A stretch of DNA of 24,438 nucleotides, from contig SKPV01000087.1 in the NCBI GenBank assembly GCA_007119345.1, positions 1 to 24,438 on the forward strand, written 5' to 3'. The stretch comes from Halovivax sp. GTDB taxonomy: Archaea > Halobacteriota > Halobacteria > Halobacteriales > Natrialbaceae. Made by a program: the position numbers and the translations under genes. A model generated the notes under the pieces. It saw only the letters and a list, made by a program, of their open reading frames with translations. It ran no database searches and was not told the origin of the DNA. Positions 1 to 8,033 of this stretch are shown here, in pieces; the stretch's first letter is position 1; every line of letters begins with the position of its first letter.

Positions 1-17
1 CCGTCGCCTGACCGTCG

Positions 18-896
18 CTACGACAATCCGAGGAACGCTTCCGCGTTCTCCCACAGGATCTTTCGCTGAACCGGCTCCGGGAACTCCAGTTCGGCGAACT
101 GTTCGAGCCACGGTTCGGGTTCGATCATCGGGTAGTCGGTGCCGAACATGACGTTGTCTTTCAGGAGGGTTTTCGCGTAGTGGAGCACCTGGTCGTCGAT
201 GTACTTCGGCATCCAGCCAGAGAGGTCCATGTAGACGTTGCCCTTCTGCTGGCAGATCGCGAGCTGTTCTTTCTCCCAGGGGAACGCGGGGTGGGCGATC
301 AGGATCCGGAGGTCCGGGTGATCGGCGGCGACGTCGTCGAGCAGCATCGGGTTCCCGTACTTGATTTTCAGCCCGCGTCCGCCGGCGGAACAGGCGCCCA
401 GCGTCGAGTTGCCGCCGTGGAAGACGCAGGGGACGCCGAGGTCCTCGATGGTCTCCCACAGTTCGGCGTGTGCGCCATCGCTGGGATCGAACCCCTGGGC
501 GATCTGCTGGAACTTGAACCCGGAGAGGTCGAGATCCTCGACGCAGCGGACCGCCTCCTCGACGCAGTCGTCTTTGAGGGGGTCCACGGAGCCGAAGCCG
601 ACGAAGAAGTCGTCGTACTCGTCGCGCACCTCGGCGACGTAGTCGTTGGGGACGGGCGGGTTTCCGGTGTTGGTCTCGGCGTCCCACCCCAGCAACACCG
701 CGCGACCGACGCCGGCCTCGCGGTACTCGGCGATCATGTTCTCGTAGGTGTCGGTTTCCAGGTCGGCCCCGAAGCGGTCGGCCGCGTCCTTCATCATCTC
801 CCCGCCGGCGTCGTGGAGGAACTCGCTCGTCGGCTGGTGGGCGTGGGTGTCGATCGCCCGCGCGTCCCCGTCATCGAGTACCGTCGGCAACGTCAT
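18..896 (-). CDS. Amidohydrolase family protein (amidohydrolase-2 / TIM-barrel metal hydrolase)
   Basis: The 292-residue protein shows the amidohydrolase-2 pattern: an N-terminal DTHAH metal motif (His18, His20), GFKF with Lys128, FHGG with His160, IAHP with His202 and a C-terminal GTDYPM with Asp254. These are the usual ligand positions of a one- or two-metal TIM-barrel hydrolase or decarboxylase acting in the cytoplasm. The substrate cannot be read from the sequence; relatives include aminocarboxymuconate-semialdehyde decarboxylase-like enzymes. I chose the ATG at 896 rather than the upstream in-frame start at 983, because the family begins just before the DTHAH motif and an AT-rich box lies about 27 bases upstream of 896. 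The gene is monocistronic and is divergent from the small membrane gene at 1026. Confidence 0.85.
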   Translation of the reverse strand: MTLPTVLDDGDARAIDTHAHQPTSEFLHDAGGEMMKDAADRFGADLETDTYENMIAEYREAGVGRAVLLGWDAETNTGNPPVPNDYVAEVRDEYDDFFVGFGSVDPLKDDCVEEAVRCVEDLDLSGFKFQQIAQGFDPSDGAHAELWETIEDLGVPCVFHGGNSTLGACSAGGRGLKIKYGNPMLLDDVAADHPDLRILIAHPAFPWEKEQLAICQQKGNVYMDLSGWMPKYIDDQVLHYAKTLLKDNVMFGTDYPMIEPEPWLEQFAELEFPEPVQRKILWENAEAFLGLS

Positions 897-918
897 GGGC
901 GTCACTGCGACCCCCGGG

Positions 919-928
919 CTAAAAACAC
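919..928 (-). promoter_or_regulatory. Candidate TATA box for the amidohydrolase gene
   Basis: On the minus strand the stretch reads GTGTTTTTAG, an AT-rich island in GC-rich DNA. It is centred about 27 bases upstream of the ATG at 896, the spacing expected for a leaderless haloarchaeal transcript. No Shine-Dalgarno is visible. Confidence 0.5.
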
Positions 929-994
929 GTCCGCTTCGCCAACCGACACGGTTCCCGAACGCTCTCCCGTGCCAGTCGTTCACACGAGCCGAAA

Positions 995-1002
995 CGATTA
1001 CG
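995..1002 (+). promoter_or_regulatory. Candidate TATA box for the 63-residue membrane protein gene
   Basis: CGATTACG is a weak AT-rich box centred about 28 bases upstream of the ATG at 1026, matching the leaderless spacing used by the neighbouring genes. Confidence 0.35.
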
Positions 1003-1025
1003 GTGATATCGCCCCTTCTGGGACC

Positions 1026-1217
1026 ATGGTCGAGTCCCTCGTCGATTCCGTCCAGGCGCTTGCATCCGACTCCCCGCTGTTGCTGGGGGCGATCGCCGTG
1101 ATCGTCGCGTTCGCGGCGGTCTCCATCGTCAAGTTCGTCGTCGGGCTCGCCGTCCGCGTGGCCCTGATCGGCGCCGTCGTCGTCGGCGGGCTCGTCGCCG
1201 TCGGCTACCTGGGTTGA
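1026..1217 (+). CDS. Small hydrophobic membrane protein, 63 residues, unknown function
   Basis: The ATG at 1026 opens a 63-residue protein with a short polar N-terminus (about 17 residues) followed by an almost continuous hydrophobic region (residues 18-62). That region probably forms two membrane helices split near Lys37 and Arg44. There is no catalytic motif and I do not recognise a family. The start is supported by an AT-rich box about 28 bases upstream. The gene converges on trpG, with 39 bases between the two stop codons. The longer in-frame extension back to base 180 runs antisense through the amidohydrolase gene and is rejected as coding. Confidence 0.6.
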   Translation: MVESLVDSVQALASDSPLLLGAIAVIVAFAAVSIVKFVVGLAVRVALIGAVVVGGLVAVGYLG

Positions 1218-1256
1218 GTTCGCAAGTCGCGACCGTCGCCGCCCGACGGGCGCCGC

Positions 1257-1909
<653 letters not shown>

Positions 1910-1913
<4 letters not shown>

Positions 1914-3829
1914 CGGCCCACCTCCGGCGTCGAATCGATCCGTTTCGGCGGCGACTCGTCCGCCTCCGTCCGTGCGCCGTCGTCTCCCTCGTCGCCGCCG
2001 TCTCCCTCGTCGCCGTCGCCCCTTCCGACGCGGTCGCCTCCTCCGACGCCGTCGTCTCCCTCGTCGCCGGGATCGATCTCGATCGCCGCGAGGGCGGCCA
2101 GCACCCCGTCCATCTTCTTCTCGGTCTCCTCGTACTCCGCGGTCGGGTCGCTGTCGGCCACCAGTCCCGCACCCGCGCGGACGGTGATCAGCTGATCGGC
2201 GCCGCGATCCTCGACGGTCGCGGTTCGGATGACGATGGCGAAGTCCGCGTCGCCGGTCCACGAGTAGTAGCCGACGCCGCCGCCGTAGAGTCCGCGGGGA
2301 TCGGCCTCGAGCTCGTCGATGAGTTCCATCGCGCGGATCTTCGGCGCGCCCGAGAGCGTGCCGGCGGGGAACGCGGCCCGGGTCGCGTCGAAGGCGTCGG
2401 ACGACGCCCGCTCACCGGCCGACGGGCGCGCCTCGGCGGCGTCGACGTCGTCGCCGTCGACGGCCAGCCGACCCGTGACGGTGGACTCGATGTGCTGGAC
2501 GTGGCTGTACTTGAGGACGTTCATGAACTCCTCGACCCGGACGGATCCCGGCTCCGAGACCCGGCGGACGTCGTTTCGCGCGAGGTCGACGAGCATCGTG
2601 TGCTCCGCGCGCTCCTTGTCGTCGGCCAGCATCTCGCCGGCCAGCCGGCGATCCTCGACGGGGCTGGCCCCGCGGGCGCAGGTGCCGGCGATCGGGTTCG
2701 CCATCACCTCGCGGCCGCGCACGGAGACGAGCGTCTCCGGGCTCGCGCCCACCACGGTGAGGTCGTCGTGGGCGAGCAGGTACATGTACGGCGAGGGGTT
2801 GACCTCGCGCAGCGACTCGTAGAGCGCGAGCGAGTCGACCTCCCCGGTGAGCTCTCGCGAACGGGAGATCACGCCCTGGTAGATGTCGCCGTCGAGGACG
2901 TGCTCTTTGGCCCGACGGACGACGTCCTCGTAGGCCTCCCGCGAGCCGGCGGTCTCGCTCCGGCGGACGAAGCCGCCGGTCGCGGGTTCGTCGGCGGCCG
3001 CGAGCGTCTCGGCCACTCGCGAGGCCTCCCGCCGGAGGTCGTCGTAGATCGCGCCCGAGTCGTCGTCGGTCCGGACGACGGGCGTGAAGACCAGCGAGAC
3101 CGTCCCCTCGCGCTCGTCGAACGCCAGCGTCTTCGTCGTCAGCAGGAACTGGGCGTCCGGGAACCGGGATTCGGGGCGCTCGACGCCGACCTCGTCGAGC
3201 CAGAGGTCGTAGACGGCGTCGTAGGCGAGAAAGCCCACCAGGCCGCCGTCGAGGTGCTGGCGGTCGCGCTCGGGGACGTTCGCCAGTCGGACGTCGGGAA
3301 GGGCGGCCCGCAGCGCGTCGACCGTGTCGCCGTCCGGATCCGTCTCGACGAGATCGACCGGCGCGGTCGGCGCGAGCGGCTCGACCGACGTACCTTCGGG
3401 TTCGACGGTGATCACGGCCTCCGGGTCGTAGCCGACGTAGGAGAACCGCGCGTGGCGCTCGGCGCTCGCGGCGCCGGGACGGAACGCCCCGTCGGGGTCG
3501 CTCGACGCCGTCTTCTCGGCGCTCTCGAGGAGGAACGCGTATCGCGTGAGATCTCGATCGCCGCTCGTTCGGTCGCCATCCGTCCGATCGCCATCCGTCC
3601 GATCATCGCCCGTCAGATCGCCATCCGTCCGATCATCGCCCGTCAGATCGCCATCCGTCCGGTCGCCGTCGCCCGCACCGGCACGTCCGGTCAGGGCGGC
3701 GTAGGCGGCGAGCGGCGTCGTCTCCACGTCGAGTTCGATCGCCGTGCGCACGACGGCGGGTCGCTCGTCGGCGTCGCCGGCCAGGTCGACGAACTCCGCT
3801 CTCTCGAGGTCGGGTGCTGTCTCCGTCAT
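1910..3829 (-). CDS. trpE: Anthranilate synthase component I, with repeat insertion and acidic tail
   Basis: TrpE converts chorismate plus ammonia to anthranilate in complex with TrpG. The chorismate-binding domain is intact: GDIYQGVISR, PSPYMYLL, GASPETL, NPIAGT, a DDKERAEH-MLVDLARND stretch, GTLSGAPKIRAME and GGGVGYYSW. The tryptophan-feedback motif LLES is at residues 100-103. At 639 residues the protein is roughly 100 longer than I expect for the family. The excess lies in an Asp/Arg/Thr/Gly repeat tract (about residues 53-92) immediately before LLES, and a Gly/Asp/Glu-rich tail (about 586-639) after the last conserved helix. The start is the ATG at 3829, four bases after the trpF stop. 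The stop overlaps the trpG start by four bases. Confidence 0.95.
3571..3660. repeat. In-frame 15-bp/30-bp tandem repeat within trpE
   Basis: Six consecutive 15-bp units of two alternating types occur here, gatcgccatccgtcc and gatcatcgcccgtca. A perfect 30-bp dimer is repeated at 3601-3630 and 3631-3660. The 15-base period preserves the frame and encodes five-residue units such as DRTDG and DLTGD. It looks like a recent minisatellite expansion inside the coding sequence. Confidence 0.9.
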
Positions 3830-3833
3830 GGTC

Positions 3834-4493
3834 TCAGGGCTCCACCGCGTCGGCGAGCGGTCGGTCGGCTTTCGCGCGTCGGACGAACGCTCCGACGGCG
3901 TCGGCGTCCTTCTCGCCGCCGTCGGCTTCCACGCCGCTGGCGACGTCGACGCCGAACGGCGTCACCGAACTGACGGCGGCCGAGACGTTCTCCGGCGTCA
4001 GGCCGCCCGCGAGCACGACGGGCGTCGACAGGCTCGCCGCCGCCTCGCGGGTGCGATCCCAGTCGTGGGTTTCGCCGGTGCCGCCGGCGCCGTCTGCGTC
4101 GACCGTGTCGACCACGAGCGCGTCGACCAGGTCCTCGTACCGGGCGGCCGCCGGCACGTCGCCGGCGCCGACGGCGACGAGGAGGTTCGCGTCGACCCGC
4201 GAGCGCAGGTACGCGAGGTCGCCTGGGGGAAGCGCCGCGTGCACCTGGATCGCGTCGGGTTCGACCGCCTCGACGAGCTCGATGGCGCGTTCGGGTCCCG
4301 ACGGCATCGTCACGAGCACCGACGTCACGAACGGCGGCGTGGCGGCGACGAGCTCGGTCGCTCGCGCGACGGAGATCTCCCGGGGCGTCTCGACCGGCAC
4401 GTCGCAGACGAATCCGACCGCGTCGGCGCCGGCGTCGACGGCCGCCGCGAGGTCCGCCTCGCGGGTGAGGCCGCAGATCTTCACGCGGGTCAT
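3834..4493 (-). CDS. trpF: Phosphoribosylanthranilate isomerase
   Basis: This 219-residue TIM-barrel protein performs the Amadori rearrangement of N-(5-phosphoribosyl)anthranilate to the carboxyphenylamino-deoxyribulose phosphate. It begins with the diagnostic VKICGLTR motif (catalytic Cys near residue 7). It also has DAIQVHA, VLAGGLTPENV and FGVDVASGVE, the last carrying the general-acid Asp and the phosphate-binding loop. Its ATG overlaps the trpD stop as ATGA, and its stop lies four bases before the trpE start, so it is translated as part of the trpDFEG operon. Length is normal for the family and no key residue appears missing. Confidence 0.95.
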   Translation of the reverse strand: MTRVKICGLTREADLAAAVDAGADAVGFVCDVPVETPREISVARATELVAATPPFVTSVLVTMPSGPERAIELVEAVEPDAIQVHAALPPGDLAYLRSRVDANLLVAVGAGDVPAAARYEDLVDALVVDTVDADGAGGTGETHDWDRTREAAASLSTPVVLAGGLTPENVSAAVSSVTPFGVDVASGVEADGGEKDADAVGAFVRRAKADRPLADAVEP

Positions 4494-5503
4494 CCGACCG
4501 TCCTCACCGCCTCGCCGCGCAGTCGATCGAGCGTCGCGGCGGCGTCGTCCGAATCGATCGCCTCGCGGGCCCGGTCGACGCCGCCCTCGAGCGAGCCGGC
4601 GCCCCCGCCGACGTAGATGGCCGCGCCGGCGTTCGCCAGGACCACGTCGCGCTTGGCGCCGTCGACCTCGCCGCGGACGATCCCGTCGAGGTCGGCCGCG
4701 TTTTCTGCGGGGGTTCCGCCGGCGATGGCGTCGACGTCGTGACGCGGGAGCCCGAGGTCGGCGGGTTCGACGGCGTACTCCCGGACGTCGTCCCCGTCGA
4801 CTTCGGCGACGCGCGTCTCGCCGTGGATCGCGATTTCGTCGGTGCCGGAGCCGTGAACCACGAGCGCGCGGTCGACGTCCATTCGCGCGAGCGATCGGGC
4901 GAGGACGGGGACCAGGTCGGGGTCGTAGACGCCGACGACCTGCGCGTCGGCGCCGGCGGGGTTGGTCAGCGGCCCGAGGACGTTAAAGATCGTTCGCATC
5001 GCGAGCTCCTTCCGTGGGCCGATGACGGCCTTCATCGCCGGGTGGAACGCCGGCGCGTGCATGTAGCCGATCCCGTGGGACTCGATGGCCGCCTCGACGG
5101 CGGCGGGCTCGCTCTCCAGCTCGACGCCGACCGCCTCGAGGACGTCGGAGCTCCCGGACGAGGACGAGACGGAGTAGTTGCCGTGTTTGGCGACCGGCAC
5201 CCCGGCGCCCGCCACGACGATCGCGCTCGTCGTCGAGACGTTGATCGTGTCGTGGTCGTCGCCGCCGGTGCCGCAGGTGTCGACCAGCGGCTCGCGTTCG
5301 GGGTCGATCGTCCGCGCGGCCGCGCGCATCCCCTCCGCGAAGCCGGCGATCTCGGCTTCCGTTTCACCTTTCGCCCGCAGCCCCGCGAGCAGGGCGCCGA
5401 TCTGGGCCTCCGTCGCCCCCTCGAAGAGGGCGGACGCGGCCGTTCGTGCCTCCCGCTGGCTCAGATCCGTTCCGTCCGTGACGCGTTCGACGTGTGCCTG
5501 CAT
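4490..5503 (-). CDS. trpD: Anthranilate phosphoribosyltransferase
   Basis: TrpD transfers phosphoribose from PRPP to anthranilate. The 337-residue protein has the family's DTCGTGGDD PRPP loop (residues 75-83), the NVST motif (88-91), KHGN (106-109) with the following Ser-rich loop, and the helical N-terminal domain with the anthranilate site. The KHGN-Tyr-Ser-Val-Ser variant replaces the bacterial KHGNRAVSS. It is the first gene of the operon; the ATG at 5503 is followed by trpF with a four-base overlap. A long upstream gap with an AT-rich box supports this as the operon promoter. The separate trpC-trpB-trpA cluster expected in haloarchaea is not in this window. Confidence 0.95.
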   Translation of the reverse strand: MQAHVERVTDGTDLSQREARTAASALFEGATEAQIGALLAGLRAKGETEAEIAGFAEGMRAAARTIDPEREPLVDTCGTGGDDHDTINVSTTSAIVVAGAGVPVAKHGNYSVSSSSGSSDVLEAVGVELESEPAAVEAAIESHGIGYMHAPAFHPAMKAVIGPRKELAMRTIFNVLGPLTNPAGADAQVVGVYDPDLVPVLARSLARMDVDRALVVHGSGTDEIAIHGETRVAEVDGDDVREYAVEPADLGLPRHDVDAIAGGTPAENAADLDGIVRGEVDGAKRDVVLANAGAAIYVGGGAGSLEGGVDRAREAIDSDDAAATLDRLRGEAVRTVG

Positions 5504-5526
5504 AGGATATCACTGGTGTACGATCT

Positions 5527-5554
5527 TGTCTTATGATGTCCATATGAGTACATC
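5527..5554 (-). promoter_or_regulatory. Candidate promoter and operator of the trpDFEG operon
   Basis: On the minus strand TCATAAGACA lies about 29 bases upstream of the trpD ATG and is the best TATA candidate. Next to it is an imperfect inverted repeat with arms GATGT (5535-5539) and ACATC (5550-5554) around an AT-rich centre containing CATATG. An operator abutting the TATA box would suit a tryptophan-responsive repressor, but this is inference from position only. Confidence 0.4.
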
Positions 5555-5780
5555 GACTTAACGCTATCGGACGTCGCCGTCGTTCGTCGTCGCGTGCCCG
5601 GGCTGCCGGGTACGTTCGTTCCCCCGCTCGCTTTCCATCCGGTCGCTCGAGTTTGCCCCAGCCGGCGGCGGACGGCTAGCTGCGCGTTCCGGCTGCGAGG
5701 CCGCCTCTGGCGGGGAGCCCGCCTCTCGTCACCGACTCCGGAGCGCTCGCATCGACCCGAAGACGTCGGCCGATTCGAAA

Positions 5781-5790
5781 CCTTCAATTA
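5781..5790 (+). promoter_or_regulatory. Candidate promoter box for tRNA-Val
   Basis: CCTTCAATTA is the only AT-rich stretch upstream of the tRNA. It lies about 45-50 bases before the mature 5' end, which would give a short 5' leader removed by RNase P. Confidence 0.35.
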
Positions 5791-5833
5791 CGGGGGCGGG
5801 CAACGTTCGAGTGCAGCCAAACGCGAACCAGAC

Positions 5834-5908
5834 GGGTTGGTGGTCTAGTCTGGTTATGACACCTCCTTGACATGGAGGAGGCCGGCAGTTCAAATCTGCC
5901 CCAACCCA
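5834..5908 (+). tRNA. tRNA-Val, anticodon GAC
   Basis: A complete 75-base cloverleaf can be read. The seven-base acceptor stem GGGTTGG pairs with CCAACCC (5901-5907), followed by discriminator A at 5908. The anticodon stem CCTCC/GGAGG encloses loop TTGACAT with anticodon GAC at 5869-5871. The T arm GGCAG-TTCAAAT-CTGCC is intact. It decodes GUC and GUU valine codons. CCA is not encoded. No intron is present. The 3' portion recurs in degraded form 134 bases downstream. Confidence 0.95.
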
Positions 5909-6020
5909 CTTTTCGAGCGACATATTGCGAGGAACAAAGCGGCGAGCACGTCGCTCGACAGGTGATACGGTAGTTTGAACTACGCGAGGCGCGCGCAGCG
6001 GAGAGAGCACGTCTCACGAT

Positions 6021-6054
6021 AGCTCGACGCTGCCCTAACCCACTTTTCAGCGAC
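6021..6054 (+). repeat. Degraded direct repeat of the tRNA-Val 3' end (T arm to 3' flank)
   Basis: Bases 6021-6048 align without gaps to 5887-5914 (T arm, acceptor 3' strand, discriminator and flanking CTTTTC) with 23 of 28 identities. After a one-base deletion the next six bases also match. The closest core is a 19-base block with a single C/T difference (5896-5914 against 6030-6048). Two tRNA 3' ends in direct orientation are what integration at a tRNA att site leaves, but partial tRNA duplication would look similar. Confidence 0.75.
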
Positions 6055-6165
6055 GTGCACGCGAAACGGCCCGTTCCCGAGCTTCTCTCCGTCGTCGAAC
6101 CGAACGCCGTCGCTCCGGTGCTCGAGTTCGGTACGTGTCGTTCCGAGCGGTCGGATCGGCAACAG

Positions 6166-6174
6166 CGTTTATCT
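6166..6174 (+). promoter_or_regulatory. Candidate TATA box for the coiled-coil membrane protein gene
   Basis: CGTTTATCT sits about 28 bases upstream of the GTG at 6199. This spacing supports that start over the farther upstream in-frame start at 6055. Confidence 0.45.
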
Positions 6175-6198
6175 CCTTCGATAGACATTCGGTGTATC

Positions 6199-7440
6199 GT
6201 GACTCTCGCGCGAACCGGTGCTGTCGTGGTTCTCTGCGTCGTGTTCTTCGCCGCATTGCTGACGGCGAACGTCGTACTGGCGGCGGATCGGACCGTCATG
6301 GACGAGGAGTACGCCGCGGAGACGGCTGACGAGGCGAACCTGGAAGCGGTCATCGCCGAGGAGCTGGAAGCCGAACTCCGCGAGGAGATCGACCTCGATA
6401 CCGGGGATGGCCTCCCCATCGAGCTCTCGACGGAGACGCTCCTCGAAGAGGCGATCGACGAGGACCACGTCGGGGCCGAGGTGGATGCGAACATCGATCG
6501 CGTCTACGCCTACCTGTCGGGAGACGCGAGTGAGCTCCACCTCGAGGTCGACACGGAGCCCGTGAAAGAGAACGTCCTCGCCGTCGTCGAGGCCGAGATG
6601 GCGTCGATCGGTCCTGGCGACGTGGACGACGACCACGGTGCGGCCGTCGAGGAGATGGCCGAGAGCGAAGCCGCGTTCCTCGAGCACCGCGAGGCGTTCG
6701 AGGCGGAGGCGAAGGAGGCGATCCAGGAGGAGACGGCCCGGGAGCTGAGCGACGAGGAGCTGCGACAGGCATACGAAGACAACCGAGAGGACATTCGGGC
6801 GGAAGCCCGCGAAGAGGCGAACGAGCGCGTCGACGAAATGGTTCGCACCGGCGAGGTCCCCGAACGCTTCGAGGAGCCGGTTCGCGAGCTGGCCGAGGCG
6901 CGGATCGACGCGCTCACCGGCGCGATCGGCTACGAGGAGTACGCCGACCGCGTTGGGTCCGCGATGACCGACCTGCGGACGACGGTCCTCGCCGAATTCG
7001 AGGCGGAACTGGACGAACGCGTCCCGGACGCGATCGACCTCGCCGACGAACTCGACGAGGAGTCGATGGACCACGCGGAGACCGCTCGGTCCGCGACGGG
7101 CACGGCGAGCACCCTCGGCGTCGTCTTCCCCGTCGTCGCCCTCCTGGCGGGCGGGCTCCTCGCGTGGATCGGCTCCGCGTCGGCCGCTGCGATCGCGATC
7201 GGCGCGGTCTCGACGGCCGCGGGCGTCGCCGGTCTCGCCGGCGCGCGGGTCGCCGATAGCCTCTTCGCCGGGGCCCTGACCGAGGCCCCGTCGACCCTGG
7301 CGACGTTCCTCGAGCCGTTCGTCGGCGGCGCGCTGAACGCGCTCGCCTGGCAGTCGGGGCTGACGCTGGCCGTCGGTTTCGGCGTCGTCGCGCTCGGTCT
7401 CGCGATCCGCTACGACGCGATCCTGCCGGACCGGGAGTGA
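6199..7440 (+). CDS. Membrane protein with long acidic helical ectodomain, unknown function
   Basis: From the GTG at 6199 the protein is 413 residues. It starts with one membrane helix (about residues 6-29) that could be a signal anchor. A long region of roughly 270 residues follows, dominated by Glu, Ala, Asp and Arg and predicted by eye as helical or coiled coil. Within it, around residue 100, lies a less repetitive stretch with YLSGD, LHLEVDTEPV and nearby Asp residues. Near the C-terminus are about three to four hydrophobic helices rich in Gly and Ala. Topology suggests the helical part is outside the cell and the C-terminal helices anchor it. I do not recognise a characterised family. 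It stands alone after tRNA-Val and converges on nikR. Confidence 0.8.
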   Translation: MTLARTGAVVVLCVVFFAALLTANVVLAADRTVMDEEYAAETADEANLEAVIAEELEAELREEIDLDTGDGLPIELSTETLLEEAIDEDHVGAEVDANIDRVYAYLSGDASELHLEVDTEPVKENVLAVVEAEMASIGPGDVDDDHGAAVEEMAESEAAFLEHREAFEAEAKEAIQEETARELSDEELRQAYEDNREDIRAEAREEANERVDEMVRTGEVPERFEEPVRELAEARIDALTGAIGYEEYADRVGSAMTDLRTTVLAEFEAELDERVPDAIDLADELDEESMDHAETARSATGTASTLGVVFPVVALLAGGLLAWIGSASAAAIAIGAVSTAAGVAGLAGARVADSLFAGALTEAPSTLATFLEPFVGGALNALAWQSGLTLAVGFGVVALGLAIRYDAILPDRE

Positions 7441-7450
7441 GCGATTCGGA

Positions 7451-7474
7451 GCGGCCGAACCGCGGTTCGGCCGC
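7451..7474. terminator. 24-bp perfect palindrome between convergent genes
   Basis: The 24 bases are a perfect palindrome with each half reading GCGGCCGAACCG. It starts ten bases after the stop of the membrane protein gene and lies between two convergent genes, so a bidirectional terminator or RNA-end stabilising hairpin is plausible. There is no T tract, so it is not a classic intrinsic terminator. Confidence 0.4.
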
Positions 7475-7500
7475 GCCCGGCCGTCGATTCCGTGTCTACT

Positions 7501-7538
7501 GGATCATCCGTTCGGTACGTACGGGATCATCCGTTCGG
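7501..7538. repeat. Two-copy 15-bp direct repeat downstream of nikR
   Basis: GGATCATCCGTTCGG occurs at 7501-7515 and again at 7524-7538, a 23-base period, in the gap between the palindrome and the nikR stop codon. Its function is unknown. Confidence 0.75.
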
Positions 7539-7541
7539 CAC

Positions 7542-7922
7542 TCACAGGACCATCACCTTCACCCGTCCGACGCCGTCGAAGTCTTTGAGGTCGTAGACCA
7601 GCGCTCGAAACCGGTCGGCCGGGCCGCGAGAGAAGATGCTCTCCAGGCAGCGATCGCGCCGGTGGGCGTGACTCGTCGAGATGATCACGTCCTGGTAGTC
7701 GTGCTGGACGTCGTGGAGGGCCTCGATCACCCGCTCGTGCTCGTAGTCGAAGACGACCGCGCCGGTCACGGTCCCCGTCGCGGTTTCGAGATCGCGGTGG
7801 CGCTCGACGTACTCGGCCATCGCCTCGCGGATCGCCCGCGAGCGCGAGTCCATCCCCTCCGCCCGCCAGGTCGCGTCGAACTCGGCGAGGAGGTCTTCCG
7901 GGACCGACAGACTGGTTCGCAT
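7542..7922 (-). CDS. NikR-like nickel-responsive transcriptional regulator (CopG/RHH family)
   Basis: The 126-residue protein has the NikR layout. An N-terminal ribbon-helix-helix DNA-binding domain (residues 1-45, MRTSLSVPEDLLAEF and SRSRAIREAM) is followed by an ACT-like metal-binding domain. Candidate nickel ligands are His74, His85, His87 and Cys92. The first three have the E. coli spacing, but Cys92 follows His87 by five residues rather than six. It would bind Ni(II) and control nickel transport genes, and the transporter gene diverges 175 bases away. The ATG at 7922 is chosen because NikR starts directly with the ribbon strand; the upstream in-frame start at 8099 would overlap the promoter region of the divergent gene. 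Confidence 0.85.
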   Translation of the reverse strand: MRTSLSVPEDLLAEFDATWRAEGMDSRSRAIREAMAEYVERHRDLETATGTVTGAVVFDYEHERVIEALHDVQHDYQDVIISTSHAHRRDRCLESIFSRGPADRFRALVYDLKDFDGVGRVKVMVL

Positions 7923-7944
7923 ATCCCCTCGTCGGGACCCGTCG

Positions 7945-7957
7945 GTCAAAGGCTTTT
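7945..7957 (-). promoter_or_regulatory. Candidate TATA box for the nikR-like gene
   Basis: The minus strand reads AAAAGCCTTTGAC, centred about 28 bases upstream of the ATG at 7922. It is one of the few AT-rich islands in the divergent intergenic region. Confidence 0.35.
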
Positions 7958-8033
7958 GTCCGAGCCGCCACGGTCGGTCTCGTTCGCTCGGGTTCCGCGA
8001 CGAACGCGCCGGCCCGGGCCGACCGATCGGATC

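Larger units (their letters stand above)
5504..5833. other. Non-coding gap between trpD and tRNA-Val
   Basis: These 330 bases hold the trpD promoter region at the left and an AT-rich box for the tRNA near 5783-5790 at the right. The middle (about 5580-5760) is GC-rich. The short open frames that cross it have Arg/Ser/Pro-rich, non-acidic translations unlike real proteins of this genome, so I see no gene there. Confidence 0.6.
5909..6198. other. Non-coding gap downstream of tRNA-Val, containing a tRNA 3'-end copy
   Basis: The 290 bases carry no credible gene. They include a perfect inverted repeat GTAGTT-TG-AACTAC at 5970-5983, the degraded tRNA-Val 3' copy at 6021-6054, and the promoter of the next gene near 6168-6173. 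Confidence 0.6.

Noticed and set aside
2492..3973. 493-codon plus-strand frame opposite trpE
   Set aside because: It is antisense to a well-supported trpE, has no recognisable domain, and its composition is that of a mirror frame.
5915..6020. A second full tRNA between tRNA-Val and the 3' copy
   Set aside because: Only the T arm and acceptor 3' strand are recognisable. No D arm, anticodon arm or acceptor 5' strand could be aligned.
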